The notes beneath the pieces were generated by a model. It saw only the letters and a list, made by a program, of their open reading frames with translations, had not been told where the DNA came from and ran no database searches. This document shows positions 55,616 to 64,000 of a stretch of 64,000 nucleotides of DNA, one piece after another. Position numbers and translations under genes: made by a program. The stretch comes from Paracoccaceae bacterium (lineage in GTDB: Bacteria > Pseudomonadota > Alphaproteobacteria > Rhodobacterales > Rhodobacteraceae). Location of the stretch: contig CP075370.1 of the NCBI GenBank assembly GCA_019454225.1, positions 2,346,001-2,410,000 of the forward strand. The letters run 5' to 3'. The number at the start of each line of letters is the position of its first letter. The first letter of the stretch is position 1.

Positions 55616-56817
55616 GGCGTGCGGATGATCGCGTCGGCGCGCAGTTCTTCCAGATAGCCGTCGGCATAGGACGCGAGCCGCTGGTTGCGCAGTTCGTTGC
55701 GTATCGCCTCGCGGCTGGGGGCTGCATCGACCTGCGGTGTCCGCCCGCAGAGCATCAGCACCACACGCACCCCGGCCCGCACCAGCGATGTCGAAACCTC
55801 GCCCGCATCGAGGCGCGCGAGTTCCAGACCGATATCGTTCGGTATTTCCGACATTGTCCGGCTTTCGCGGATCAGGCGTTCGGGCGGCAGGCCCCTGGCC
55901 ACACCATAGAGGTCGTCACAGGTGTCCACGCGCGTCCGCACCTTCGCGGCCTCGGCCGGGGCGTTCGGGCCTTCGGGGATCAGGAACTGCGCATACTCCA
56001 CCACCATCGACACCGGAGCACCGGACTGCGACTGCTCAAGCCCGCGCAGCTGGAACAGCGCGATGCCGCCATCGACGTCGATGGGTTCCGAGACCTGCCC
56101 GGGGGCCAGCCCCAGCACCGCCGCCGCAAGCGTCGGCGGCAGGGCCGAAACCGGGCGCCAATCCAGCGCGCCGCCGTTCGCGGCCGATCCGGCGGCCGAG
56201 TAGCGCCGCGCCGCCGCGGCAAAGGCAGCCTCGCTCCGCGCCTCGCCCCGAAGCCGACGTGCCAGCGCGCGGGCCTGTGCCTCGCCGCCCGGGGGGGCAG
56301 GCAGCACGATTTCCGACAGCAGCACCCGGACGGCTGTTGCCCCGCTGGTCTGGCCGATCGCGCGATCGATCTCGGCCTCGGTGATCTGCGCACGCGCAAG
56401 GAAGCGCGCGCGCACCACCTCGCGCCACAGCAGGCCCGCCAGGACGAAGTCGCGGAATGTCTCGGTCGCGACGCCCGCGCGGTTGAGGATGGTGACGAAT
56501 TCCTCCGCCGTAAGGTTCGCACGACCGGCGAATTCCTCCATGCCGGCGCGGATCTGATCCTCGCCGACGGCCAGCCCCAGCGACAGCGCAGCGCCCCGGC
56601 GAAGCCGATCCTCGATCAGCCCGTTCAGCGCCTGTTCCGCGACATCCCCCGGGGCGCCGAACAGTTGCAGCATGCGCGCACGCTGGTCCACTTCGAACCC
56701 GGTGATCGCCTGCTCGTTCACGATCATTCGCGGGCTGAAAAGGCCCTGCGCAGCGGCGGTGCCCGGAAGGCCGAGGGCCGCGATGGTGGTGGCGAGGGCG
56801 AGAAGAAGGCGGATCAT
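55612..56817 (-). CDS. surA: SurA-type periplasmic peptidyl-prolyl isomerase/chaperone
   Basis: Periplasmic chaperone for outer-membrane proteins, 401 residues: signal peptide (MIRLLLALATTIAALGL), a SurA_N-type helical domain (MIVNEQAITGFEVDQRARML), and a single parvulin-like domain around residues 155-265 (RYSAAGSAANGGALDW; PGQVSEPIDVDGGIALFQL). It is shorter and more divergent than E. coli SurA, with only one clear parvulin domain. It lies between lptD and pdxA, the standard arrangement, 57 bases after lptD. Confidence 0.9.
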   Translation of the reverse strand: MIRLLLALATTIAALGLPGTAAAQGLFSPRMIVNEQAITGFEVDQRARMLQLFGAPGDVAEQALNGLIEDRLRRGAALSLGLAVGEDQIRAGMEEFAGRANLTAEEFVTILNRAGVATETFRDFVLAGLLWREVVRARFLARAQITEAEIDRAIGQTSGATAVRVLLSEIVLPAPPGGEAQARALARRLRGEARSEAAFAAAARRYSAAGSAANGGALDWRPVSALPPTLAAAVLGLAPGQVSEPIDVDGGIALFQLRGLEQSQSGAPVSMVVEYAQFLIPEGPNAPAEAAKVRTRVDTCDDLYGVARGLPPERLIRESRTMSEIPNDIGLELARLDAGEVSTSLVRAGVRVVLMLCGRTPQVDAAPSREAIRNELRNQRLASYADGYLEELRADAIIRTP

Positions 56818-56874
56818 GCGGCAGTCTCGTCAATGCTGTGTCGGGCGCGGATCGTCCGGGCCGGAATCGCGCCA

Positions 56875-59004
56875 CTATCCACGGCATTGCCGGGTGGGTC
56901 CGGGGGCAGAGCCGCCGCCAAAACCCAGAAGCTCGACCGACAGGCCCCAGTCGGTGCGCGGCGTCACACTAGTCGAGGACGTGAACCGGCGCGAGAGGGA
57001 AAGATCGACCTTCAGGCATTCGTTGCGCCAGGCAAGGCCGATCCCCGCCGAGGCCGCGCGGTTGGCCTCGAAGTCATAACGCGTGGCCAGCCGGGTGGTC
57101 CATGCCTCGGTCACGTCATAGCGTGCATCGACCAGCAACTCGCTGACCGGCACGCTGCGCCCCTCGGTGGCGTCGGCGCGCATCCAGATATAGCTGGACG
57201 ACAGCGCATAGCGGGGCCGGTCAAGGTCGATGCGCAACTCGCCCTTGGTCATGCCCGCGTCATCGTCGATCACCGCGCGGCCCGTCAGGCTCAACCCCGG
57301 GCGCGGATTGTAGCGCACGGCCGCCAGCCAGTCTGACCGCTGTCCGGCAAGGCCCGACGCGGCACTGAAGCCGTCTTCGTCATGGTCCCTCAGGATGCGC
57401 CCGAAGGCCAGCGACACGGTGGCACCCGAAGCCGAGATGCGCGAGAACGTCAGGCCCGCGTTCACCCTGCGCCCGCGCTCGACGCCATCGTTGCCGGGAA
57501 AGCGCCGCGTCGAGAACAGGTTGCCCTCGTCGAACTCGGCCAGCACGGAATCCTCATTCGGGATGGCGCGGAGACGGTCGGGCGACCACATCACCTGCAC
57601 GACAGGCTCCAGCACCTGCATGGCGCCACCGGCTTCGGCGCGGACCAGCGGCCAGCGCAGTTCGAAACCCGCGCCACCCGACAGCCGGGTCTGCGTGCCG
57701 GCCACAAGATCATCCTGCCGGATGCCGTAGACATCCGCCGCCCCCTCGGCCAGCGCCGCGAATTGCAATCCGGGGCCGAAGGTCATTTCGCGCCGCCAGT
57801 TCAGGCGCAGCGTGGCACGCGCCATGTCGCGCCCGTCGCCGATCCCGTCGCCGTCGCTGTCGTTCGACAGGTCGGCGCTGCGATAGTGGCTGTGGGTCTG
57901 GAATGTCAGCGCGCCAGTGCCGCCCAGCACTGCGGGCCGGAAGCGCCGGGTGTAGGTGAAATCGCCCAGGATCGACGGCAGGCGCGAGTTCACGTCGCCT
58001 TCGCGGATGGACCGGAAATGCGTCAGGCGCGCCGAGATATATTCGTCTCGCCGGGTCCGGGTCAGATCGATCCGGCTGATCAGGCGGTCGCGGTCGGTGA
58101 TGCCGTAGTCGATGAAATAGCCGGGGTCGGTGACCGCTTCGCCCCGCAGGGTCAGCCTGAACCCGTTCGCCAATGCAAATCCGCCGTCCAGGAACACATA
58201 GCCGCGTGTTTCGCCCGGCCGGATCCGGTCGCGCGAGAGCGCACCGCTGAACTCGATCGAGCCGCTGGCGAAGGCCTGCCGATAGCGCAGTCCCAGCGTG
58301 CGGCCCGCGTTGGTGGACAGGTAGGGCAAGAGCGTCAGGTCCCGATGATCGCCCAGCCGGATGAAATACGGAATCCGCAACCCCGTGCCGAGGTCCGACG
58401 ATGACCGGAGTTCGGGGATCAGCACACCTGTCGCCCGTTTCAGCGTCGGGTCGGGCATCCGCAGGCGCGGGATCAGCGCCACCGGCATCCCCGCGATGCG
58501 CAGTTGCGCACGGTCGAAATAGATCTGCCGTTCGACCGTGTCATGGATCACGCGGCGGGCGCGGATTTCCCACAGCGGCGCGCCGTCCCCGGCGCAGACC
58601 CGGCAGGACGATGCGACGGTGCGGCCCAGCCGGGTATAGCGCCCGCCGATCCGCTGAACCTCGGACGCGGCAAGCTGCAACTGCCTGTTCAGGACAAGGC
58701 GGGCGGATGTCAGCACCCCCTCGGCAAGATCGGCCGACAGGTCGGCCGAGTCGGCCAGCAGGAACGTGCCGCTGTCGTCGGTCAGCACCAGCGGTCCCTC
58801 GATCGTCAGGCGGTCGGTCGAGCCGTTGTAGGTGATGCGCGTGGCGCGCAGGCGGCGGCCCTGGTGGAACACCTCGACGTTGCCCTCAGCGACCAGCACA
58901 TCCTGCCCGGCAATCGCCAGCCGGTCCGCGACAAGGCTCGCCATGTCCTGCGCCGCAAGCGGCAGGGGCAGGAGCAGCAGCAGGATCGCCAGCAAGCGCC
59001 GCAT
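56875..59004 (-). CDS. lptD: LPS-assembly protein LptD
   Basis: Outer-membrane barrel that places LPS on the cell surface. It has 709 residues from the ATG at 59004: signal peptide (RLLAILLLLLPLPLAAQ), an OstA/LptA-like periplasmic domain (VAEGNVEVFHQGRRLRATRITY), a CRVC pair near residue 130, then the large beta-barrel. The C-terminal Cys residues (ECLKV; RQCRG) could form disulfides with the CRVC pair. A longer frame to 59238 lies inside lptG and is rejected. The start overlaps the lptG stop by one base. Confidence 0.95.
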   Translation of the reverse strand: MRRLLAILLLLLPLPLAAQDMASLVADRLAIAGQDVLVAEGNVEVFHQGRRLRATRITYNGSTDRLTIEGPLVLTDDSGTFLLADSADLSADLAEGVLTSARLVLNRQLQLAASEVQRIGGRYTRLGRTVASSCRVCAGDGAPLWEIRARRVIHDTVERQIYFDRAQLRIAGMPVALIPRLRMPDPTLKRATGVLIPELRSSSDLGTGLRIPYFIRLGDHRDLTLLPYLSTNAGRTLGLRYRQAFASGSIEFSGALSRDRIRPGETRGYVFLDGGFALANGFRLTLRGEAVTDPGYFIDYGITDRDRLISRIDLTRTRRDEYISARLTHFRSIREGDVNSRLPSILGDFTYTRRFRPAVLGGTGALTFQTHSHYRSADLSNDSDGDGIGDGRDMARATLRLNWRREMTFGPGLQFAALAEGAADVYGIRQDDLVAGTQTRLSGGAGFELRWPLVRAEAGGAMQVLEPVVQVMWSPDRLRAIPNEDSVLAEFDEGNLFSTRRFPGNDGVERGRRVNAGLTFSRISASGATVSLAFGRILRDHDEDGFSAASGLAGQRSDWLAAVRYNPRPGLSLTGRAVIDDDAGMTKGELRIDLDRPRYALSSSYIWMRADATEGRSVPVSELLVDARYDVTEAWTTRLATRYDFEANRAASAGIGLAWRNECLKVDLSLSRRFTSSTSVTPRTDWGLSVELLGFGGGSAPGPTRQCRG

Positions 59005-60098
59005 CACCCATCCTCGAGGTGCAGAAGCAGTCCGAGCGCCGACAGCACCGCCGCCAGGGGGGGCGACCAAGCGGCCAGCGCCACGGGAATCTGCCCGTTC
59101 TCGCCCAGAACCTGCGCGAAATTGCGCAGGAAGAACAGCGCGAACCCGCCCAGGATCGCCAGCATCACCATCTGCCCGGTCCGGCCGAACCGGGCGTGCC
59201 GCATGGTGAAACCGGCGGCCAGCAGGACCATGCCGCATAGCAGCAGCGGCAGGGCCAGTTCCATCTGGAACCAGACGCGATGCGCCCGCGCGGTAAAGCC
59301 CGCCGCCTCGATCCGCTCGATGTATTCGGGAAGCTGCCAGATCGGAATGCCCGCCGGACTGCCGAAACTGTCACGGATGCGCTCGCGCGTCAGGTCCGAG
59401 GGCAGGGTCGCATCCGTCACGGTCTGCGCGCCGCGCTCCGGGTTGGTCGCCGTCAGATCCCAGGTCTTGGCCCCGGTCAGTTTCCAGGCCCCCGGCACCA
59501 GCAGCGCCTCGCTCGCCTCGACCCGCGCAAGCGGGGTGCCGTCAGGGCCAAAGGTCAGGAACGTGGCGGCGTAAAGCCGCGTGCCGTCCAGATCGGCCCG
59601 CCGCGCCTGGATCACCGTCTGGCCCTCGGCGCCGCCCTGCCGCAGCCAGAGACCCGAGGACGACACCGACAGGACGCTTTCCTGCCCGCGCGCATGGCGG
59701 GCATAAAGCGCCTCGTATTCCTTGGACAGCGCGGCGACGATCGGGTTCAGTACCGCAACGGCCAGGCTGCCGACGATCAGCGCCGCGATCACTGGGGCCA
59801 GCAGGAACCGCAGCCCCGACCGGCCAGCCGCCCGCACCACGACCAGTTCGGACGACCGCGCCAGCGCAAGGAAAAGCGCGATGGCCGACAGGATGAAGAT
59901 CAGCGGAAGGATGCGATAGATCGTTGCCGGCACGTTCAGCGCCGACAGTGTGGCGATCTCGGTCATGCCCAGCCCCTGCGGCGCGAACCTGCGCAACTGG
60001 TCCACCATGTCGATCAGCATCATGATGCCGAAGAACACCAGGAACACCATCGCAAGGACCTTCAGGAACCGCCGCGCGATATAGAGGCTCAGCGTCAT
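59004..60098 (-). CDS. lptG: LPS export ABC transporter permease LptG
   Basis: Inner-membrane half of the LptB2FG exporter that extracts LPS. It has 364 residues, a YjgP/YjgQ protein: three N-terminal helices (including MVFLVFFGIMMLIDMVDQLR), a periplasmic jelly-roll region and three C-terminal helices. The ATG at 60098 overlaps lptF by 4 bases; the frame upstream to 60311 is inside lptF and rejected. Confidence 0.94.
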   Translation of the reverse strand: MTLSLYIARRFLKVLAMVFLVFFGIMMLIDMVDQLRRFAPQGLGMTEIATLSALNVPATIYRILPLIFILSAIALFLALARSSELVVVRAAGRSGLRFLLAPVIAALIVGSLAVAVLNPIVAALSKEYEALYARHARGQESVLSVSSSGLWLRQGGAEGQTVIQARRADLDGTRLYAATFLTFGPDGTPLARVEASEALLVPGAWKLTGAKTWDLTATNPERGAQTVTDATLPSDLTRERIRDSFGSPAGIPIWQLPEYIERIEAAGFTARAHRVWFQMELALPLLLCGMVLLAAGFTMRHARFGRTGQMVMLAILGGFALFFLRNFAQVLGENGQIPVALAAWSPPLAAVLSALGLLLHLEDG

Positions 60099-61231
60099 GC
60101 CCTTGCCTCCGCCGCACCGGCGGGCGGCCGCCGCACGCGGCGCGGCCGTTCCGACAGCCACAGCAACGCACAGCCCATGCCGATGCCCAGGACCGGCGCC
60201 GCATAGGCCAGCATCCAGGCGTCGGGGTTGCGCAGGCTGGCGCCGCTTGCCGCGTTGTTCACCATCTGCACCGCAATCAGCAGCACGATGGCGAACAGGA
60301 TCTGCCGCCACAGGCCAAAGCGGCTGAACGCCCCCAGCATCAGCGCCGCAAATCCGATCAGCGCGGCGGCCGGGGCCAGGAACGGCTGCGCGATCCGGGC
60401 ATGAACCTCGGCCCGCATCCGCGCCGCCGACTGCCCCGTCAGGGCCTGCATCTCCGGCGTCGCAGCGATCAGCACCGGTGTCGTCAACTCGTCAAGCGTC
60501 GGCGCGGCGCGTGTACCCGGCGTCAGCAGACCCGAAAGATCATAGGTCAGATCCGCGAAATGCGTCACCGACAGGCGCCCGCTGGCATTGGCCAGCTCCT
60601 GCGTCATGCCCTCGAACATGATCAGCATCGCACCGCTTTCGCCCCGCGCCAGCAGGGCGCGGCGGGCCGTATAGGTGATCCGGCTGCCGGGCGCGCGGTC
60701 GTCGGACAGGAAGATGTCACGCAGTTCGCCGGATGGGGCAATCTCGCGGATGTAGAAGGTCAGCCCGTCGGACGGGTGCATGAAGCGGCCATCCGAAAGC
60801 AGGCGTGCCGTGGCGTTGGCCTCGATCTCGGCCGAGCGTTCCGCCAGCATCGCCCGGCTCGCCGGCACTGCCAGATGCATGAGCAGCAGCATCATCACCG
60901 CCACCGTCGCACCGAACCACATGACCGGGCGCGCCAGCCGCCACGCCGAAAAGCCCGTCGCGCGCATCACCACCAGTTCGCCGTCCTGGCTCAGCCGGTT
61001 GGTCACATGCACGGCCGCCGCGAAGGCGGCCACCGGCAGCACCAGCCGCACCACGTTGGGCAGCGTCAGCAACGAGAACTCCAGGAAAACGCGGGCCGAC
61101 TGGCCATCGCCGATCAGCCGGTCGAACAGGCCGACGGCGCGGTTGACCCAGTAGACCATCACAAGGATCAGGGCAAAGAAACCGAAAAGCGTCAGATACT
61201 GCGCTGTCAGATAGCGGTCGAATCTGGACAC
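60095..61231 (-). CDS. lptF: LPS export ABC transporter permease LptF
   Basis: Partner of LptG, 378 residues with the same three-plus-three helix layout (FGFFALILVMVYWVN near the start, LPNVVRLVLPVAAFAAAVHVTNRL, and AALIGFAALMLGAFSRFGLW near the end). The start is GTG at 61231. It is the first gene of the minus-strand LPS/OMP operon; the 173 bases to pepA hold both divergent promoters, where I saw no clear boxes. Confidence 0.94.
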   Translation of the reverse strand: MSRFDRYLTAQYLTLFGFFALILVMVYWVNRAVGLFDRLIGDGQSARVFLEFSLLTLPNVVRLVLPVAAFAAAVHVTNRLSQDGELVVMRATGFSAWRLARPVMWFGATVAVMMLLLMHLAVPASRAMLAERSAEIEANATARLLSDGRFMHPSDGLTFYIREIAPSGELRDIFLSDDRAPGSRITYTARRALLARGESGAMLIMFEGMTQELANASGRLSVTHFADLTYDLSGLLTPGTRAAPTLDELTTPVLIAATPEMQALTGQSAARMRAEVHARIAQPFLAPAAALIGFAALMLGAFSRFGLWRQILFAIVLLIAVQMVNNAASGASLRNPDAWMLAYAAPVLGIGMGCALLWLSERPRRVRRPPAGAAEARA

Positions 61232-61404
61232 GGGGCCGGGGTTCCCTGCTGCTTTCGACCGACCCTAGACCAATCCGGCCGCCGCGAAAACGGGCATTCG
61301 GGGCAGGCGGGCGACGTTTGGCGCAAGCCTGCGCGCCGGGTCTGGTCAAGCCCCGGGCGGCGCACTAGCCTGCGCGTCATCCCAACAGACGGACCCTTTC
61401 GCCC

Positions 61405-62880
61405 ATGTCGCATCCGATCCCGCTCCGCTTCGATCCTGTCGATCCCGCCGCCGTGCTGGCCTTTCCGGGTCGTGTCGCGCTGATCCTGCCTGCCGACGCC
61501 AAGGCTAGCGCGGGTGTGGCCAGGGGCATCGACCGCGCGATGCGCGGCGGGCTTGGGCGCTATCTGGGTTCCGATGCCTGGGCCAGGCTGGCACAGGGCG
61601 AGTCGGCCGATCTTGCCTGGCCCGGCGGGCTTGCGGCCGAGGCGCTGCAGGTGGTCAAGCTCGATCCGCGCGCCGCGCCCGACCTCGCCCGAAAGGCGGG
61701 CGGCGCCATCGGCGCCCGGATCGGAAAGGCCGGGGCGATCGTGCTGCCGGGTGCCACCCGCGCGGCCGCTGACCTGTCTTTCGGCCTGGTGCTGCGCGCC
61801 TATGATTTCGCCACGCACAAGACGGGCGAAACCGAGGCCAGGGGACCTGTCACCGTGATGGCGGCCAAGCCCGAGGCTCTGGCCGCCGAGGCCGCCCCGC
61901 TGGCCGCACTGGCCGAGGGTGTGTGCTTTACCCGTGACCTGGTGAACGAACCCGCCAACGTGCTGACAACCTACGATTTCGCCGCGCGCCTGGCGGCGAT
62001 GCAGGAAATCGGGCTGGACGTCGAGATCCTCGACGAGGAGGATCTGACACGGTTGGGCATGCGTGCGCTTCTGGGCGTGGGGCAGGGGTCCGAAAGCCCG
62101 TCCAAGGTGGTCGTGATGCAGTGGCACGGCGGCGAGAAGGGCGCGGCACCCTTCGCCCTCGTGGGCAAGGGCGTGGTGTTCGACACCGGCGGCATCTCGA
62201 TCAAGCCTGCGGGCGGCATGGAAGAAATGACGATGGACATGGGCGGCGCGGCTGTCGTGGCGGGCGTCATGCGCACGCTGGCGCTGCGCCGGGCCAAGGC
62301 CAATGTCGTGGGCCTTGTCGGTCTGGTCGAGAACATGCCCGACGGGCGCGCGCAGCGGCCGGGCGACATCGTGAAATCCATGAAGGGCGACACGATCGAG
62401 GTGATCAATACCGATGCCGAGGGGCGTTTGGTTCTGGCCGATGTGCTGTGGTATGCGCAGGAACGGTTCACGCCCACCGGCATCGTCGACCTTGCCACGC
62501 TGACCGGTGCGATCATCATCGCGCTGGGGTCCGAGAATGCCGGGGTGTTCGCCAATGACGACGCCCTCGCCGACGCCCTGCTGGCCGCCGCCCGCGCCGA
62601 GGGCGAGGGCGCCTGGCGCATGCCGATGGGCAAGGCCTATGACAAGAAGCTCAAGTCGCGGCTGGCCGACATGATGAACGTCGGCGGGCGCGAGGGCGGC
62701 GCGATCACCGCGGCGCAGTTCCTGGCCCGCTTCGTCAAGCCGGACACACCCTGGGTTCACCTCGATATCGCGGGGGTCACGCTGGCCAAGGCGGATACCG
62801 ATCTGGCGCCCAAGGGGGCGACCGGCTGGGGGGTGATGACGCTGGACCGGCTGATCCGGACGAGGCTTGAAAAGGGCTAG
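61405..62880 (+). CDS. pepA: Leucyl aminopeptidase PepA
   Basis: Cytosolic M17 metallopeptidase, 491 residues. The C-terminal catalytic domain has VGKGVVFDTGGISIKPAGGM and the family signature NTDAEGRLVL, giving the two-metal site. The N-terminal domain is divergent as usual. No ribosome site is strong before the ATG. It is divergent from lptF and 18 bases before holC. Confidence 0.94.
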   Translation: MSHPIPLRFDPVDPAAVLAFPGRVALILPADAKASAGVARGIDRAMRGGLGRYLGSDAWARLAQGESADLAWPGGLAAEALQVVKLDPRAAPDLARKAGGAIGARIGKAGAIVLPGATRAAADLSFGLVLRAYDFATHKTGETEARGPVTVMAAKPEALAAEAAPLAALAEGVCFTRDLVNEPANVLTTYDFAARLAAMQEIGLDVEILDEEDLTRLGMRALLGVGQGSESPSKVVVMQWHGGEKGAAPFALVGKGVVFDTGGISIKPAGGMEEMTMDMGGAAVVAGVMRTLALRRAKANVVGLVGLVENMPDGRAQRPGDIVKSMKGDTIEVINTDAEGRLVLADVLWYAQERFTPTGIVDLATLTGAIIIALGSENAGVFANDDALADALLAAARAEGEGAWRMPMGKAYDKKLKSRLADMMNVGGREGGAITAAQFLARFVKPDTPWVHLDIAGVTLAKADTDLAPKGATGWGVMTLDRLIRTRLEKG

Positions 62881-62898
62881 GCCGGGGGATGCGGGGCC

Positions 62899-63375
62899 GT
62901 GGCTGCGATGTTCTACCACCTGACACGCTCAACCGCCGAGGCCACGGCGCGGTCCCTGCTGGCGCGGGCTGTCGGGCAGGGCTGGCCGGTGATGCTGCGC
63001 GGCACGGATGCCGCGCGGCTTGCCCGGCTGGACGACTGGCTGTGGACGGAAAGCGACGAGGGTTTCCTGCCGCACGGGCTTGAGGGCGGGCCGCATGACG
63101 CGCGGCAACCGGTGCTGATCGGACGAGGTGCGGCGGCGAACGGTGCGCGGGCCTTCCTGCTGGTCGATGGCGCGACGGTCAGCGAGGCCGAGGCGCGGGG
63201 GGCGGAGCGGCTGTGGCTCTTGTTCGACGGGCAGGACCCGGCCGCGGTGGAGGCGGCGCGGGGCGAATGGCGGCGGCTGACCGACTTGGGGCTGGCGGCG
63301 CAGTACTGGTCCGAGGAGTCCGGCCGCTGGGCGATGAAGATCGAGAAGGCCGCCGCGCAGGGCGCCCCCGGCTGA
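62899..63375 (+). CDS. holC: DNA polymerase III chi subunit HolC
   Basis: A 158-residue clamp-loader accessory subunit that binds single-strand-binding protein. FYHLTRSTAEATARSLLARAV at the start, WLWTESDEGFLPHG and QPVLIGRG match the alphaproteobacterial chi family. The start is GTG 62899 or the ATG at 62908; the former fits the four-residue lead (xAAxFYHLT) I recall from relatives. It follows pepA by 18 bases, the usual pepA-holC pair. Confidence 0.88.
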   Translation: MAAMFYHLTRSTAEATARSLLARAVGQGWPVMLRGTDAARLARLDDWLWTESDEGFLPHGLEGGPHDARQPVLIGRGAAANGARAFLLVDGATVSEAEARGAERLWLLFDGQDPAAVEAARGEWRRLTDLGLAAQYWSEESGRWAMKIEKAAAQGAPG

Positions 63376-63471
63376 TTTGACCCCGCACCCGCGCCTTTGA
63401 CGGATGATTGACGCGCAAGGCTTCGGCGGCCATGGCACAGTTTCCCAGTGTTGAATTCCGGGGGAACTGCC

Positions 63472-64000
63472 ATGGCGCTTGTGCTGTCACGCAAGGACTG
63501 GGTCGACCTGTTTCCGAAGGCGCCGGTTGCGGTGATCGATGCCTTCGTTGCCGGGGCAGGGTCGCTCGACGCGGCAGGCATCACCGGCAGCCGCACGCGC
63601 CTCGCCTATGCCCTGGCGAATGTCGAGCACGAATGCGGCGGCTTTGCGATCAAGGATCTGACCGAGAACATCGGCTATTCCGCCAAGCGGATGGCCGAGG
63701 TCTGGCCGAACCGCTTCGCCAATGCGGCCGCCGTGCAGGCCAGGTATGGAACCGCGAAGGGCTGGCAGAAGAAGGCTTTCGATGACATTTACGGTCGGCG
63801 CATGGGCAACCGTCCCGGCACCGATGACGGCTCGCGCTACATCGGCCGGGGCGGGCCGCAGATCACCGGGCGCGACGGCTATCGGCAGGTCGGCAGGCGG
63901 GCCGGCCTGGACCTGGTCGAGGCGCCTGAACTCGCGACGCTGCCGGTGCACCAACCAGCCATCCTGGCCGCCTTTGTCGCCTGGAAGGACCTGAACGCGC
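63472..64000 (+). CDS. Glycoside hydrolase family 19-type (chitinase/lysozyme-like) protein, 5' part
   Basis: The first 176 codons of a gene cut by the end of the window. GGGGGAA precedes the ATG. The N-terminal region matches lysozyme-like GH19 domains: LAYALANVEHECGGF with the probable catalytic Glu, NIGYSAKRMAEVWPNRF, YGRRMGNRPGTDDGSRYIGRG and PQITGRDGYRQVG. There is no signal peptide. Such genes are often phage endolysins, so this could mark a prophage or gene-transfer-agent region to the right, or be a chromosomal murein hydrolase. The C-terminal domains are outside the window. Confidence 0.78.
   Translation, partial: MALVLSRKDWVDLFPKAPVAVIDAFVAGAGSLDAAGITGSRTRLAYALANVEHECGGFAIKDLTENIGYSAKRMAEVWPNRFANAAAVQARYGTAKGWQKKAFDDIYGRRMGNRPGTDDGSRYIGRGGPQITGRDGYRQVGRRAGLDLVEAPELATLPVHQPAILAAFVAWKDLNA

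Noticed and set aside
1-64000. CRISPR arrays, tRNA or rRNA genes, insertion sequences
   Set aside because: Looked for regular direct repeats, cloverleaf signatures in gaps, and transposase or integrase motifs in the frames; none was convincing by eye.

Overview
The window is about 64 kb of high-GC DNA carrying a dense bacterial chromosome segment. It looks like an alphaproteobacterium of the Rhodobacteraceae/Paracoccaceae type. Support for this is the gene order pyrH-frr-uppS-cdsA-dxr-rseP-bamA-ompH-fabZ-lpxA-lpxI-lpxB, the order lptF-lptG-lptD-surA-pdxA-rsmA, LpxI in place of LpxH, a DUF4167 gene beside prmC, and the trio of a pterin methyltransferase, a MetF-like protein and a 'virulence factor' domain protein. 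I see no tRNA, rRNA, CRISPR array, transposase or integrase, so most of the window is core genome.

Layout. 1-3.97 kb: end of an ATPase gene, metA, a lipoprotein hydrolase, ppk2 and a TetR regulator, all on plus. 4.08-6.3 kb (minus): a one-carbon trio. 6.6-8.5 kb: Ppx/GppA phosphatase and rlmE. 8.5-11.1 kb: a divergent murein pair, a DUF882 (YcbK/MepK-like) peptidase and a YcbB-type L,D-transpeptidase. 11.1-13.7 kb: lpxD with its own acyl carrier protein and ketoacyl synthase. 13.8-16.5 kb: an IalB-family protein, a gap with two candidate minus-strand small-RNA terminators, and a HerA-like ATPase. 16.6-23.7 kb: an Lrp regulator divergent from an ornithine-type decarboxylase, an orphan molybdenum hydroxylase large subunit, a DUF2235 protein that apparently starts at CTG, a thioesterase, aguB and an Mth938-like gene. 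23.7-26.7 kb: secF, secD, yajC. 26.9-34.5 kb: a peptide-type ABC transporter operon with an AraC regulator. 34.6-47.8 kb: miaA, divergent from the long operon for UMP kinase, ribosome recycling, isoprenoid, phospholipid, envelope and lipid A genes. 47.9-50.8 kb: a class III aminotransferase behind a perfect palindrome, agmatinase and a DUF1499 gene. 50.8-53.8 kb: prfA, prmC, DUF4167. 53.8-61.2 kb (minus): rsmA, pdxA, surA, lptD, lptG, lptF. 61.4-64 kb: pepA, holC and the start of a GH19-type gene cut by the window end.

The main theme is outer-membrane biogenesis. Lipid A synthesis (lpxD, fabZ, lpxA, lpxI, lpxB), LPS export (lptD, lptF, lptG), barrel assembly (bamA, an ompH-like chaperone, surA), export (secDF-yajC) and murein remodelling all lie here. 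A second theme is polyamines: the decarboxylase, aguB, speB and the aminotransferase are at three separate sites. The points I would look at first are lpxD moved out of the lpx cluster next to a NodF/NodE-like or AcpXL-like ACP/KAS pair, the CTG start, the hairpins on minus at 14.6-14.8 kb, the 47-residue membrane protein gene behind an 11-bp inverted repeat, and the two palindromic operators at 17.07 and 47.82 kb.
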